The notes: generated by a model from the sequence alone, not told the origin. 47,102 nucleotides of DNA from Oligoflexus sp. (GCF_035712445.1 NZ_DASTAT010000030.1:1-47102); one strand, 5' to 3'. Positions 24,364 through 33,812 are shown, counted from the stretch's first letter. A program made the numbers and translations.

Positions 24364-27006
24364 TCAGAGGAGTTCTCTTTCAAAGTTCGCACTGTGAGTT
24401 TCAGGGAGTTTATAACCTTCGCGAATGCCATCCAGGATGTCCGTGATGGCCTTGGCGGTATAGTCACGGGTCAGGAAATCCACGCGGAAATCCCTGACAC
24501 CCAGCTCCATCAGACGACTGCGGTGATCCGAGACGGCAAAGGCTTCCTTGCCGAAGACGATGGACTTGCAGCTTTCATGAGCCACGAAAAAGCGTTCACC
24601 TTCATCGTTTTCGATTTCAAGAGTCCGGTAACCGCAGACGGATGCTGTGGGGCAGCCGTGATGCAGGGCGGTCAAAGAGCAGGCTTCGGCAATGAAAAGC
24701 GGCGTGTCCTTATAAAGGATCACCTGCGGCTGAGCGTTTTCAGGCCAGTTGCGGAGTTTCGATCTTAGGCTGGGAAGATCATCTTCCACCGAAAGGCAGA
24801 TGCGCTTCACATGCTCTTCAGTCAACGTGAGTGCGGCCTCCGTGTTCAAAGCGTAAAGGGTGAAGTCTGAAGCCAGATCGCAGTCCTCGCGCCTATAGCC
24901 GGCCTCGTCCAAAAGCTCCAGAGCTCCCAGGTTTCCGACTTCGAAGCAGGGAGTGCGGCCATCGGTTTGAAAGACGCGCAGCCAGGGTCGCAGCAAAGGC
25001 TCATCCCAGGCCCGGATTACGGTGGGAAGGGCCAGGCGAAGCTGAGCGCCCATGGCATCGGCTACGGACGTGAGCTGGGCGTAAGCGGAATCGACGGAAA
25101 TCTTTCCAAGGAAAGCCCGCTTCGGTTCAAAAACGACTTCATCCACGGAAAAATCGGGATGAGCGTCCGCATAGGACTGAAGGATCGGCAGATAATCGAG
25201 CCGATCTATTTTGATTTGATAGCGGGCGGAGGTGACCGCTTCCAGACGGCGACGCCTGGTGTGGAGGCTGCTGTTGGCTGCATCCATGGAGCTTTGGGTA
25301 AAAGCGGGAATGCTGGGCCCAAGCAGTTCGGAAGCCTGTTTTTTCAGCTGTTTCAGAAGGCTTTTCGGCACGAACCAGTCCCAGTCGCCTGTGAAAGCGA
25401 GCGAGGCGGAGAGGACTTCCGCTTCGCCAAAAATCGCGAAGAGTTCGGCCAGGTCTTTTTTCAGACGTGATTCATTTTTGGGTTTTTCCGCTGGGGCCGT
25501 CAGGGACGTTTCGAGCAGTTTCGCGGTCCCGAGATAGGCGGCCGCGCTCAGGGTGAGCTGATCACCTTCGGCCTTCGCAGCCAGTTTGAAATCCACAAGA
25601 CGCAGCGGACGCAGCCGCGCATCATCAGGCGCCTGGCTGAGAGCTTCCGTATGACGCTTGAGCTCGTTCGAGCGAATTTTATAGATGAGATCGCCTGGCC
25701 TTGGCAGTTTCACATCATCGGGCACCTGAATGCGAACTTTTTCACCCGCAGCGGCTTCTGTGCGGCGCTGCTGATAGACGGTGAAATCACGCAGCGAGAA
25801 CTGACATTCTTCGCCGGCCCATTTGCGTTTGGCCGTCTTGATGTTGGCCTTCACATCTTCGCCGTGCTGAGGCTTCGCATGATAGACATCCAGCGCGGGA
25901 TCAATGCGCAGACCATCAAAACGTTCCAGCGCTTCCTGGGTGACGAATTCGATGGCGCGGCCTTCGATGCGGCCGACAGTACCGATCAAAAGACCTTTAT
26001 GCGTGGGGTTGGCCAGGTCGATGACGTTTTCATGATAACGACCCTTCACAAAGAAGGTGGTCATGTCCCGATGAAAACTGAAGGCCATATCCCTTTGCCA
26101 ATCGCGGGCTTCGTGCTGAAGGGGGCGCGGTGAAGTATCGCGGCCAAAGAGTTGATTCAGCTTATCGCGATAAAGTCCGACGCTGGTCGCGACGTACTGA
26201 GCGTCCTTCTTGCGACCTTCGATTTTCAAAGTATCCATGCCGGCCGTCACGAGCTTGTCGAGATCCTGGCTGGTATTGAGATCCTTCATGCTGAAAAGAA
26301 AGCCGTGGCCCGGTTCATTCAGAATTTTATAGGGCTTGCGGCAGGTATAGGCGCATTCACCGCGATTGCCGCTGCGGGCATCTTCGGCGCCCGAGAAAAA
26401 GCAGAGTCCGCTGTAGCTATAGCAGAGGCTGCCATGACAGAAGGCTTCGATCTCCACCAGCTCACGGGGAATTTCGCGACGAATTTTGCGAAGTTCCTGC
26501 GCAGTCAATTCACGAGCCATCACCACGCGGCGGAAACCGAGTTTGGAGGCGGCCATCACGCCGGCTGCATTGTGAACGGCCATCTGGGTCGAGGCATGGA
26601 GCCGGAGGTTCGGGAATTCGCGACGGATCAGGCGGGCCACGCCGATGTCCTGGACGATGACCGCTTCCACGCCGATCCATTGCAGTTCGCCCAGGTCCGC
26701 GATCAAACGCGGCAGCTCGGCTTCCTTCAGCAGGATATTGATCGTAACCAGGACTTTCATGCCGCGACTGCGAGCCAAAGGGACAAGGCTGCGCAGGTCT
26801 TCGAGCGTGAAGTTTTCCGCGCGCCCGCGGGCGTTGAATTCCTTCATGCCGAGATAGACAGCGTCCGCTCCCGCATTCAAAGCCGCAAAAAACTGCGCCC
26901 TTCCGCCTGCTGGAGCCAGGATTTCCGGCACGGGAAAATCGCTGAAATGTCCAGAGCTTGCTGGGGATGCTGAGGGTTCGTGAGGATGACTGATCTCTCG
27001 TGACAT
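24364..27006 (-). CDS. U32-family peptidase, enlarged RlhA-like protein
   Basis: 880 residues. The N-terminal U32 TIM-barrel-like domain begins EILAPAGGRAQFFAALNAGADAVYLG and contains the family's cysteine cluster: Cys190, Cys195, Cys202 (EAFCHGSLCYSYSGLCFFS), Cys218 and Cys222 (NRGECAYTC). A DUF3656-like middle region and a long C-terminal region with SVCGYRTLEIEND and VRDFRVDF follow. The relative RlhA (YdcP) of E. coli, ~650 residues, hydroxylates a cytosine of 23S rRNA; other U32 proteins act in tRNA or ubiquinone hydroxylation. RNA modification is thus likelier than proteolysis. I chose the ATG at 27006 (GAGGT 6 bases upstream); an in-frame start at 27072 is unlikely. Confidence 0.85.
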   Translation of the reverse strand: MSREISHPHEPSASPASSGHFSDFPVPEILAPAGGRAQFFAALNAGADAVYLGMKEFNARGRAENFTLEDLRSLVPLARSRGMKVLVTINILLKEAELPRLIADLGELQWIGVEAVIVQDIGVARLIRREFPNLRLHASTQMAVHNAAGVMAASKLGFRRVVMARELTAQELRKIRREIPRELVEIEAFCHGSLCYSYSGLCFFSGAEDARSGNRGECAYTCRKPYKILNEPGHGFLFSMKDLNTSQDLDKLVTAGMDTLKIEGRKKDAQYVATSVGLYRDKLNQLFGRDTSPRPLQHEARDWQRDMAFSFHRDMTTFFVKGRYHENVIDLANPTHKGLLIGTVGRIEGRAIEFVTQEALERFDGLRIDPALDVYHAKPQHGEDVKANIKTAKRKWAGEECQFSLRDFTVYQQRRTEAAAGEKVRIQVPDDVKLPRPGDLIYKIRSNELKRHTEALSQAPDDARLRPLRLVDFKLAAKAEGDQLTLSAAAYLGTAKLLETSLTAPAEKPKNESRLKKDLAELFAIFGEAEVLSASLAFTGDWDWFVPKSLLKQLKKQASELLGPSIPAFTQSSMDAANSSLHTRRRRLEAVTSARYQIKIDRLDYLPILQSYADAHPDFSVDEVVFEPKRAFLGKISVDSAYAQLTSVADAMGAQLRLALPTVIRAWDEPLLRPWLRVFQTDGRTPCFEVGNLGALELLDEAGYRREDCDLASDFTLYALNTEAALTLTEEHVKRICLSVEDDLPSLRSKLRNWPENAQPQVILYKDTPLFIAEACSLTALHHGCPTASVCGYRTLEIENDEGERFFVAHESCKSIVFGKEAFAVSDHRSRLMELGVRDFRVDFLTRDYTAKAITDILDGIREGYKLPETHSANFERELL

Positions 27007-27331
27007 GGGAATACCTCGGATACGACCTAAGATGGCTACGGGATAGCAGGAATTGCAAGCCAAAGCCAGCAAATTAGGGGGAAAATGGCGCTATCGCAAG
27101 CTGGGGCCAGGGGGGAGGATCCGTCGGCCGTCCAGCGAAGGTCGACGGATCGTAAGGAAAGCTCCTCAATGAGCAGTTGTCGAATACAGGACCTCTGTCG
27201 AACCCGGGTCGGGCGCGACAGGGTTAGGTGCATGATTCACAGCGTGGACGACCACAACGCAAGTATACTAGCGTGTTCCGCTGGAATGAAAAGTTCGAAC
27301 GGCAATCATTTGTAAAAAATCATCAATACAC
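27007..27331. other. Intergenic, upstream of the U32 gene
   Basis: No coding frame is supported. It contains the inverted repeat at 27118-27151. No promoter could be placed with confidence. Confidence 0.4.
27118..27151. other. 9-bp inverted repeat downstream of ggt
   Basis: GATCCGTCG and CGACGGATC separated by 16 bases, a perfect hairpin about 180 bases past the ggt stop. There is no T-run, so it could be an RNA-stabilising structure or an operator for the U32 gene. Confidence 0.35.
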
Positions 27332-29074
27332 TTATTCCACCGCGACGGAACCGCCATGCCGGGAATCCGAGCCGCCGGACCACTGCTGACGTTTCTTGTC
27401 GTAAAGAACCGCCTGCACATCCCCAAACTGGAAGGTGCGATCCCCAAAGATATGACCCATGCCCTGCATGATTTTTTTGGTGTCGGGATTCACGCCGAAG
27501 GGTTCATGGAGAATGCGATCGGGCATCCATTGATGATGAATTTTCGGAGCGTCGATGGCGGCCTGGATATCCATGTCGAAGACGAGCGTATTGAGCGTGA
27601 CCTGAAACACGGAGTTGATGATGGTGGGTCCACCCGGTGAACCCAGCGCAAGAATGGGTTTGCCGTTTTCCAAAACGATGGTCGGCGTCATCGAAGATAG
27701 GGGGCGTTTTTTCGGAGCGATGGCATTGCGATCACTCTGCAGAAGACCATACATGTTGGGTGATCCCGGCTTGCTCGAGAAATCGTCCATCTCGTTGTTA
27801 AGAAGGATTCCTGTTCCATCCGCTGTGACGCCCGAACCAAAACTCCCGTTCAGCGTATAGGTATTGCTGACGATCATGCCCTGCGCGTCCACCACCGTGT
27901 AGTGGGTGGTCTCCGTGCTTTCCTTATCTGAAAAATCCCCGGCTTTGATCTCCTGACTCGGCGTGGCCTTGGTCAGACTGATACCCGCACGACGTTTTGC
28001 AAGGTAGGCAGGATCGAGAAACTTCTGCAAAGGGTTCTGCACGAAATCGGGATCACCGAACCATTCAGCGCGGTCGGCGAAGGCGCGCTTCATCGCTTCG
28101 ACAAGCAGATGATAGTAAGCAGCCGAACCGAAACCGAGCGAAGCCAGATCATCTTTTTCCAGCATGCCGAGCATGGCTAAGAGAAGCGCCCCGCCCGAAG
28201 AGGGCGGAGGTGCGGTAATGATCTGATAGGATTTATAGCGGCCTTCCAATGGCGCACGCTCGACGACCTTATAGTTTTTCAGATCATCGGCCGTGAGCGC
28301 ACCACCACCTTTTTGAATGTCCTTCACCAGCTTCTGGGCGATCACGCCCGTATAAAATGCGCTTTCGCCCGCCTTTTGAATCTGCGCGAGACTCCAGCCC
28401 AGTTCCGGCTGAATGAAACGATCACCGACCTTGACGCCCTTGCCATCTTTCAGAAAAATGCGTTTGCTGCCCGGAAATTTTCCCAGGCGTTCTTTCCCAG
28501 CTTCGAGCATGGATACGAAGGACTCATCGGCAATGAAGCCTTCGACTGCAAGGCGACGGGCTGGCTCGATTACTTTTTTCCAGGGCAATTTCCCGTATTT
28601 TTTATGAAGGAGTGCCATACCTGCCACGGTGCCTGGAGTGCCCACCGCGCGGTAGCCCGTCGTCGAGGCTCCCGGAATCACATCGCCTTTGGCATCCAGA
28701 TAAAAGTTTTTATCAGCTGCCGCGGGCGCTGTCTCCCGGTAGTCGATGAAGTTGGTCTTGCCGTCCTGGCTGCGCACCAGGGCAAAGCCTCCGCCGCCAA
28801 GGTTTCCCGCCGCAGGCCAGGTGACCGCAAGGGCAAAGCCCACGGCCACGGCAGCATCCGCTGCATTACCGCCCTGCCGCAGAATGCTGGCACCAGCCTC
28901 CGAAGCCAAAGGACTGACCGTGGCCACGAGTCCACGCGGACCCCAAACCGGCGCGCGTGAGGCACTTAAGCCAAGGCTGGGTTCGAGAAGAAAGAAAGGA
29001 AGAGTAATCCAAAGGACCAGGGTCGCCAGGATTTTATTGGGGGAAAATCCCGGACGCTTTTGAAGTTCATCCAT
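27332..29074 (-). CDS. ggt: Gamma-glutamyltranspeptidase
   Basis: Periplasmic Ntn-hydrolase that hydrolyses glutathione and other gamma-glutamyl compounds. 580 residues, family length, with an N-terminal hydrophobic export segment (LATLVLWITLPFFLLEPSLG). Self-cleavage would occur before Thr389 in TETTHYTVVD, giving large and small subunits. The Gly-Gly substrate loop LGSPGGPTIINSV and the small-subunit GILLNNEMDDFS are visible, as is GGNAADAAVAVGFAL early on. I chose the ATG at 29074 (GGAG upstream); a TTG four codons earlier sits too close to that site. Transcribed alone. Confidence 0.93.
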   Translation of the reverse strand: MDELQKRPGFSPNKILATLVLWITLPFFLLEPSLGLSASRAPVWGPRGLVATVSPLASEAGASILRQGGNAADAAVAVGFALAVTWPAAGNLGGGGFALVRSQDGKTNFIDYRETAPAAADKNFYLDAKGDVIPGASTTGYRAVGTPGTVAGMALLHKKYGKLPWKKVIEPARRLAVEGFIADESFVSMLEAGKERLGKFPGSKRIFLKDGKGVKVGDRFIQPELGWSLAQIQKAGESAFYTGVIAQKLVKDIQKGGGALTADDLKNYKVVERAPLEGRYKSYQIITAPPPSSGGALLLAMLGMLEKDDLASLGFGSAAYYHLLVEAMKRAFADRAEWFGDPDFVQNPLQKFLDPAYLAKRRAGISLTKATPSQEIKAGDFSDKESTETTHYTVVDAQGMIVSNTYTLNGSFGSGVTADGTGILLNNEMDDFSSKPGSPNMYGLLQSDRNAIAPKKRPLSSMTPTIVLENGKPILALGSPGGPTIINSVFQVTLNTLVFDMDIQAAIDAPKIHHQWMPDRILHEPFGVNPDTKKIMQGMGHIFGDRTFQFGDVQAVLYDKKRQQWSGGSDSRHGGSVAVE

Positions 29075-29224
29075 GGCAGCATTCAACTCCAGATGGAAAG
29101 GCCGTTAACGAGCTTGCGTCAGGAGGGTAACCCAAAAGTCCAAGCGGCTGCAAGCCTTCGCCTTGCTGAATGACTTCGGCCAAGGCATAGTCAAACGATG
29201 AAGACCCAAGGAGGAGGGTGAACC

Positions 29225-30559
29225 GTGCTTGACCTATGGAAGGTTTCCCTGCGCAATGTCGGGCGCAATAAAAGGCGATCCTTGATTACCATCATCACAG
29301 TGTTCATCGGTGTCGTGGTCGTCACCGGCACCCGCGGTCTTCTGAATGGTCTGCAGGGCGAATTTCGCAGCGCGTTGACCGGCAAGGTGCATGGTGATCT
29401 GCAGATTCATCGGCGCGGCTATCAGGATTCTCTGGAAAGCAATCCCTATAATATTCTGATTCCTTATGATCAGGGCCTGCAGCAAAAGCTCAAGGCTCAG
29501 CCGGATATCATGGCTTTTAGTCCGAGGCTCCGCGTTATGGGGCTTTTGAATCATCAGAAAAGCCAGGTCTCGACTCCGGTTTTTATCACAGGCATAGACC
29601 CCGAGCAGGAATTGAAAGTATGCCCGCGTCTTCAGGATGCTGTTCAGTTCGGGCAGATGATGGATCCACGCAAAGAGGAATCAAGCTCAGCCGCGCCCGC
29701 TGAGGATCTGGAGGAGGCCGTCGGGCTCGACGCTCGTACGTCCACGGCGGTCGTGGCAACGGAAGGTCCCAAGGCCGGCGGCTTTCATCAGATCATGGTC
29801 ACGCCTGCGCTTCAGCGTGGACTCAAGGCCGCGATCGGGGACGAGATCGTGCTCCTGCTTCAGGATCGCAACAACATGCAGCAGGCCGTGATCGCCCGGC
29901 TGTTCGGCGTGGTCGACTATGGACTGCCGAACATGAACGCGCGCATGGCCTGGATGGATTTTCGCACGCTTCAGAAAACCCTGCATCTGGACGAGGAAAC
30001 CTCGGAAATCGCCTTGCGCGTGCGGGATCAGGGGCGCGTGGATGCCATCAAGGAAGAGCTGTCGCGTGCTTTGGATTCCGCATATTTCGTGGAGACCTGG
30101 CTCGACCTGAGTCCTTTTTTTCGCGACATCATGGGTCTGCAGAATATAGTATTCGGAGCGGTCCTGGTGATTATTTTCGTGATCGTGATCGCGGCGATCG
30201 TGAACACCTCGCTCATGACGGTCATGGAACGAACGCGTGAGATTGGAACGCTCATGGCCCTTGGTTACCGTCGCAAGCATATCCTGCTTCTTTTTTTAGG
30301 CGAAGCTTCGGTCATCGGCTTGACCGGCGGTGTCGCGGGTGTCGTGTTCGTGGCCATCCTCATGAGCATTTTGGGGCGAATCGGTATCGTCATGAAATTG
30401 CCTGGCCAGCAGGTGGCTACCGTCCTTTACCCCCAGGTTCACCCTACTTTCATCGCCCTGGTTTTGGGCCTTGCCGTCGGTTCGGCTTTGGTGGCAGGAC
30501 TTCTGCCGGCCTGGCGAGCCAGTCGTATGAAACCGGTGCAGGCCCTTGGCAGCACCTGA
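29225..30559 (+). CDS. ABC transporter permease, MacB/LolC-E (FtsX) type
   Basis: 444 residues. TM1 (~20-36, SLITIITVFIGVVVV), then a large periplasmic MacB-like domain (~40-300), then three FtsX-domain helices (~312-335, 354-378, 403-430). Typical family segments are TVMERTREIGTLMALGYRR and GLLPAWRASRMKPVQAL. Permeases of this fold are not channels; they use ATP to extract or move lipids, lipoproteins or peptides on the periplasmic side. A GTG start at 29225 is preceded by GGAGGAGG. First gene of a four-gene operon with a LolA-like carrier, a predicted outer-membrane barrel and the ATPase. Confidence 0.87.
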   Translation: MLDLWKVSLRNVGRNKRRSLITIITVFIGVVVVTGTRGLLNGLQGEFRSALTGKVHGDLQIHRRGYQDSLESNPYNILIPYDQGLQQKLKAQPDIMAFSPRLRVMGLLNHQKSQVSTPVFITGIDPEQELKVCPRLQDAVQFGQMMDPRKEESSSAAPAEDLEEAVGLDARTSTAVVATEGPKAGGFHQIMVTPALQRGLKAAIGDEIVLLLQDRNNMQQAVIARLFGVVDYGLPNMNARMAWMDFRTLQKTLHLDEETSEIALRVRDQGRVDAIKEELSRALDSAYFVETWLDLSPFFRDIMGLQNIVFGAVLVIIFVIVIAAIVNTSLMTVMERTREIGTLMALGYRRKHILLLFLGEASVIGLTGGVAGVVFVAILMSILGRIGIVMKLPGQQVATVLYPQVHPTFIALVLGLAVGSALVAGLLPAWRASRMKPVQALGST

Positions 30560-30581
30560 TGCATGCAGAAAGGATTTCAAA

Positions 30582-31301
30582 ATGAAACGCTTCCTTGTGA
30601 CTCTGGTTTTGCTGCTACCCTTTACAGCTTCGGCTGCGGATAAGCCTGTGGATGTCAGGGCCATCGTCGCGGAAATCGAAGGGAATATGGCGCCGAAAGG
30701 CTATCAGTCGGTCAACAGTTTCGTGAACACGCGGACGGATGGAACGGTGATGAGCTACGAAGTCAAGTTCCAGTCCAAGGACGTGGATCATCATCATGGC
30801 GTTTTTATCAAGCCGGAACGCGAAAAGGGCCGGGAAATCCTGCGTCTCGGCGATAACCTTTGGACCTGGATGCCTTCGGTCGGGCGCGTCGTGCGCATTG
30901 CCGACCGGGATAGTTTCGCCGGCGGTGATTTTTCCAACGCGGATATTCTGCGGGTGGATTGGCTGAATCGCTATAATCCTGAATTGGTCAAAGAAACACC
31001 GAAGCAGTGGATCATTGATCTCAAGGCCAAAACTCCTGAAGCGCCGTATGCGAAGATGCGTCTTTGGGTGGATAAGGAAAGTCATCAGCCTGTTCAGCAG
31101 CAGTATTACGATTCAAACGGAACGCTTCTGAAGCGGCTTCTTTATGGTTCGGTTCAGAAATTCGGCAAAGTCGAACGCCCCGCCCATCTTCTGATGGAAA
31201 ACGTCATCACAAAACAGAAAAGCGAACTGAAGATCCTGGAGATGCGCTTTGATGTGCCGATTCCAGACAGTCGTTTTGTGGTCGATAACCTGGGGAAATA
31301 A
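30582..31301 (+). CDS. LolA-like outer-membrane lipoprotein-sorting protein
   Basis: 239 residues. A signal peptide (1-~18, RFLVTLVLLLPFTASA) gives a periplasmic protein. The mature sequence has the LolA-like half-barrel pattern: RADGTV-like strands, LRLGDNLWTWMPSVGRVVRI and RDSFAGGDFSNADILRVDW, then a closing strand in LEMRFDVPIPDSRFVVDNL. This is the domain annotated as 'outer membrane lipoprotein-sorting protein' (LolA_like, PF17131). ATG at 30582 with AAGGA 7-8 bases upstream. It likely receives a lipid or lipoprotein from the permease; cargo unknown. Confidence 0.8.
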   Translation: MKRFLVTLVLLLPFTASAADKPVDVRAIVAEIEGNMAPKGYQSVNSFVNTRTDGTVMSYEVKFQSKDVDHHHGVFIKPEREKGREILRLGDNLWTWMPSVGRVVRIADRDSFAGGDFSNADILRVDWLNRYNPELVKETPKQWIIDLKAKTPEAPYAKMRLWVDKESHQPVQQQYYDSNGTLLKRLLYGSVQKFGKVERPAHLLMENVITKQKSELKILEMRFDVPIPDSRFVVDNLGK

Positions 31302-32471
31302 ATGAAACGTCTCCTTTTCGGACTGCTGCTGGCAACCCGCCTCGCCGAGGCTCAGGATGATGATTTGGAGGAGGCCCAGGGACTGCCGGATGACAAGCCA
31401 GCCCTGGAAAAAGATCAGGGCCTGCGACTTCCTGAAGGCTTGAGCGAGCGCAGCTATCTGTGGCTGGAAGCCTTCTCCCGCAAAGCCGCTCGTGGGGAAT
31501 GGGACAAGGTCAAAGGTCCCAATGCGGAGGCTTCGCTGACGCTGAACTATAAAAATTACTCGGGTTTTCAAGCCTTTTTGGATGGCCGCGCCCTGCACAA
31601 TGCCGATCCCAAGGATGACCTGGGTATCCTGGAGCAAGGCGGCCTTCGGTGTCAGGCCACTGAAAAAATCCTAGTCACTTTGGGCAAGGAGCGCAGTCGC
31701 AAGGCTCCCGGTCTGATCGTGGCGCCGAGTGACTTCCTTTATGCCCAGGAAAATCTTCCCGGACAGCGTGAGCAGAGGGCCGGGATCTGGCAAGGAAAAA
31801 TCGCCTGGCAGGAATCCGGCCGCAGCTTCGAAGTCCTCGCTCTGCCTTTTGATCGTTTGAATGAAAACGGTCTGCCGGATGATGAGGCCGAGTGGAAGGG
31901 TTGGGCGGCCCGTGGCTTTTATCAGTTCGCGAATTTCGATATCCAGCTTTCCGTCGGGCATCTTGAAGACGATTGGCATGAGGGCCTCAGCACCCAAGGC
32001 ATCATCGGGGCGTGGAAGGTCTATGCGGAAGGCGGTTGGACGGAAGACCAGCGCTCGCAGCTCGGCGGCGTGGAATATCAGGGCGTCGATAAATGGTCCT
32101 TCCGCGCGGAGTACTATCATCAGGATCCCCTGGTCACCCGCGATGAGCTGCAGAAGCTCTGGCAGCTGTCGCGGCTTTTGAACGTCACAGTTCCGGTCAA
32201 CGCGGGCAATTTTCGGCCTTTTTTACGTGAAAATTATGCGATAGCCAGCATGAGTGGGCTGGGACTCGATGATCGCTGGAATATTTTTGCCACCTTTCTG
32301 CGCGGCGTTGATGATCGCGGCTATCTTGCCAATGTACGGGGCGAATGGCTGGTCGATGATCATCAGGTCCTGGGTCTGAGCCTTCTTGGTTTCAGCGAAG
32401 GGGATCGGCAGCAGTATGCGCTGCGGCCCTTTGATCGGCAGGCGAGTCTGGATTGGAAATTTACGCTCTAA
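31302..32471 (+). CDS. Predicted outer-membrane beta-barrel protein
   Basis: 389 residues. A signal peptide (1-~17, RLLFGLLLATRLAEA) is followed by an acidic linker and then alternating amphipathic strands ending in an aromatic residue (ASLDWKFTL), the typical barrel C-terminus. It starts immediately after the preceding stop (TAA-ATG). Similar barrels accompany LolA-like proteins and MacB-type permeases in other proteobacteria; the usual name is only 'hypothetical'. Its place between the carrier and the ATPase gene suggests it accepts the cargo at the outer membrane, which is inference. Confidence 0.7.
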   Translation: MKRLLFGLLLATRLAEAQDDDLEEAQGLPDDKPALEKDQGLRLPEGLSERSYLWLEAFSRKAARGEWDKVKGPNAEASLTLNYKNYSGFQAFLDGRALHNADPKDDLGILEQGGLRCQATEKILVTLGKERSRKAPGLIVAPSDFLYAQENLPGQREQRAGIWQGKIAWQESGRSFEVLALPFDRLNENGLPDDEAEWKGWAARGFYQFANFDIQLSVGHLEDDWHEGLSTQGIIGAWKVYAEGGWTEDQRSQLGGVEYQGVDKWSFRAEYYHQDPLVTRDELQKLWQLSRLLNVTVPVNAGNFRPFLRENYAIASMSGLGLDDRWNIFATFLRGVDDRGYLANVRGEWLVDDHQVLGLSLLGFSEGDRQQYALRPFDRQASLDWKFTL

Positions 32472-32489
32472 ACTGAGGTATGAAGGCGC

Positions 32490-33161
32490 ATGCTGGAATT
32501 AAGAAAAGTCAGCAAGACCTATACGATCGGCAAGGCTTCCGTCACAGCGCTGCAGGCGGTCGACTTTACTTTGAATCGCGGCGATTTCGTGGTGATCCGT
32601 GGTCCCTCGGGTTCGGGCAAGTCCACGCTTTTGAATATCCTTGGGCTTTTGGATTCACCCACGTCGGGCTCGGTGCTTTTGAATGGGGAAACCATAACGT
32701 ATGAGGATTATGACAAGCTCGCCGTCATTCGCAGCCGCAGCATTTCCTTTATTTTCCAGGCTTTCAACCTGAACCCTGTTCTGACTCTGGAAGAAAACGT
32801 GATGGTGCCGCTCATGATAAGGGCTGACATCAGCAAGGATGAAAAGCGCAGGCGCGTGGCGGAATGGGTCGAGCATACGGGACTGACCCCCTATCGGCAC
32901 CATCGGCCTGACGAATTATCGGGCGGCCAAAGGCAAAGGGTGGCTATCGCCCGGGCCATGGTGTCGAAGCCTGAGCTGGTGATCGCCGATGAACCCACGG
33001 CAAATCTGGATTCCCAAACATCCCAGAAGATTCTTGAACTCATGCGCACGCTCAACGCCGAGCAGTCCACGGCGTTTATTTTTGCGACCCATGATCCTTT
33101 ATTGGATTCTTTTGCCAAGAATATTTATCGCATGCAGGACGGGATCCTGCATCTGGCATAA
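32490..33161 (+). CDS. ABC transporter ATP-binding protein, LolD/MacB type
   Basis: 223 residues, a complete ATPase. Walker A GPSGSGKST (38-46), Q-loop FIFQAFNLNP, signature LSGGQRQRVAIARAM, Walker B LVIADEPTANLD, H-loop FATHDP. The length and DEPTANLD sequence are typical of LolD/MacB/FtsE ATPases that pair with FtsX-type permeases. It energises the 29225 permease, being the last gene of that operon. GAAGG lies 4-5 bases before the ATG. The stop abuts the convergent tatB stop with no gap. Confidence 0.92.
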   Translation: MLELRKVSKTYTIGKASVTALQAVDFTLNRGDFVVIRGPSGSGKSTLLNILGLLDSPTSGSVLLNGETITYEDYDKLAVIRSRSISFIFQAFNLNPVLTLEENVMVPLMIRADISKDEKRRRVAEWVEHTGLTPYRHHRPDELSGGQRQRVAIARAMVSKPELVIADEPTANLDSQTSQKILELMRTLNAEQSTAFIFATHDPLLDSFAKNIYRMQDGILHLA

Positions 33162-33812
33162 TCAGGAAGGTTTCGTTTCGGGCTTTTTCTCGGGGTTTTC
33201 AGCGAGTTTTTCCGGGGCCGGTGCGGCAGCAGCAGAAGGCGCGGGAGCGGGAGCCTCCACGGCGGGCTGGGCGGCAATTGCGGCCGTGCCGTCTGCAGGG
33301 GCTTCTTCCTGCTTCAGGGGGAAGAGTTCATTCAAAGGCTTGTCCCAGGCCGGATCCCAGGATACAAAGGTGTCGGCGTTCTTCACAAATTTCCCATCGA
33401 CGTAATGACCTTCATGATACTCAGGCTGCTCCTGAGCGGTCGCGCCTTCGGGTGCGAGGGGATAACCATTTTCATCGTAGCCCGGCAGAGGATGGCCATG
33501 CTCATCCAGGCCAGGACCCTGCAAAGGTTTGGTGGCCGTGGTTTTGGAATCCGCGAGCGCGGCGTCGAGGACCTGCTGCGGGGAGGTGCTCTGCAGTTTC
33601 TTTTGCAGCTCACGAATGCGCTCCAATTCGAATTCGCGCTCGGCTTCATGAATCACATCGTTGAAGCCGCTTTTGACTTCGTTGGCCTGGCGGCGGACCT
33701 GGACGAAAATTTTGCCAAATTTCCGCATGAGGTCCGGAAGTTTATCGGGACCAATAAAAAGCATGGCGACGATGGCGATGACAACCAGTTCCATGGGACC
33801 AATGCCGAACAT
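33162..33812 (-). CDS. tatB: Twin-arginine translocase subunit TatB (long C-terminus)
   Basis: 216 residues. The N-terminal membrane helix and amphipathic helix (MFGIGPMELVVIAIVAMLFI, then GPDKLPDLMRKFGK) have the Gly-Pro-x-x-Leu-Pro signature of TatB rather than TatA. A charged helix runs to about residue 75. The C-terminal ~140 residues are long for TatB. They include two similar segments (DEHGHPLPGYD and DENGYPLAPEG) and an Ala/Pro/Glu-rich tail. tatA and tatC are not adjacent. AAAGGA precedes the ATG. The TatA/TatB distinction is by motif only. Confidence 0.85.
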   Translation of the reverse strand: MFGIGPMELVVIAIVAMLFIGPDKLPDLMRKFGKIFVQVRRQANEVKSGFNDVIHEAEREFELERIRELQKKLQSTSPQQVLDAALADSKTTATKPLQGPGLDEHGHPLPGYDENGYPLAPEGATAQEQPEYHEGHYVDGKFVKNADTFVSWDPAWDKPLNELFPLKQEEAPADGTAAIAAQPAVEAPAPAPSAAAAPAPEKLAENPEKKPETKPS

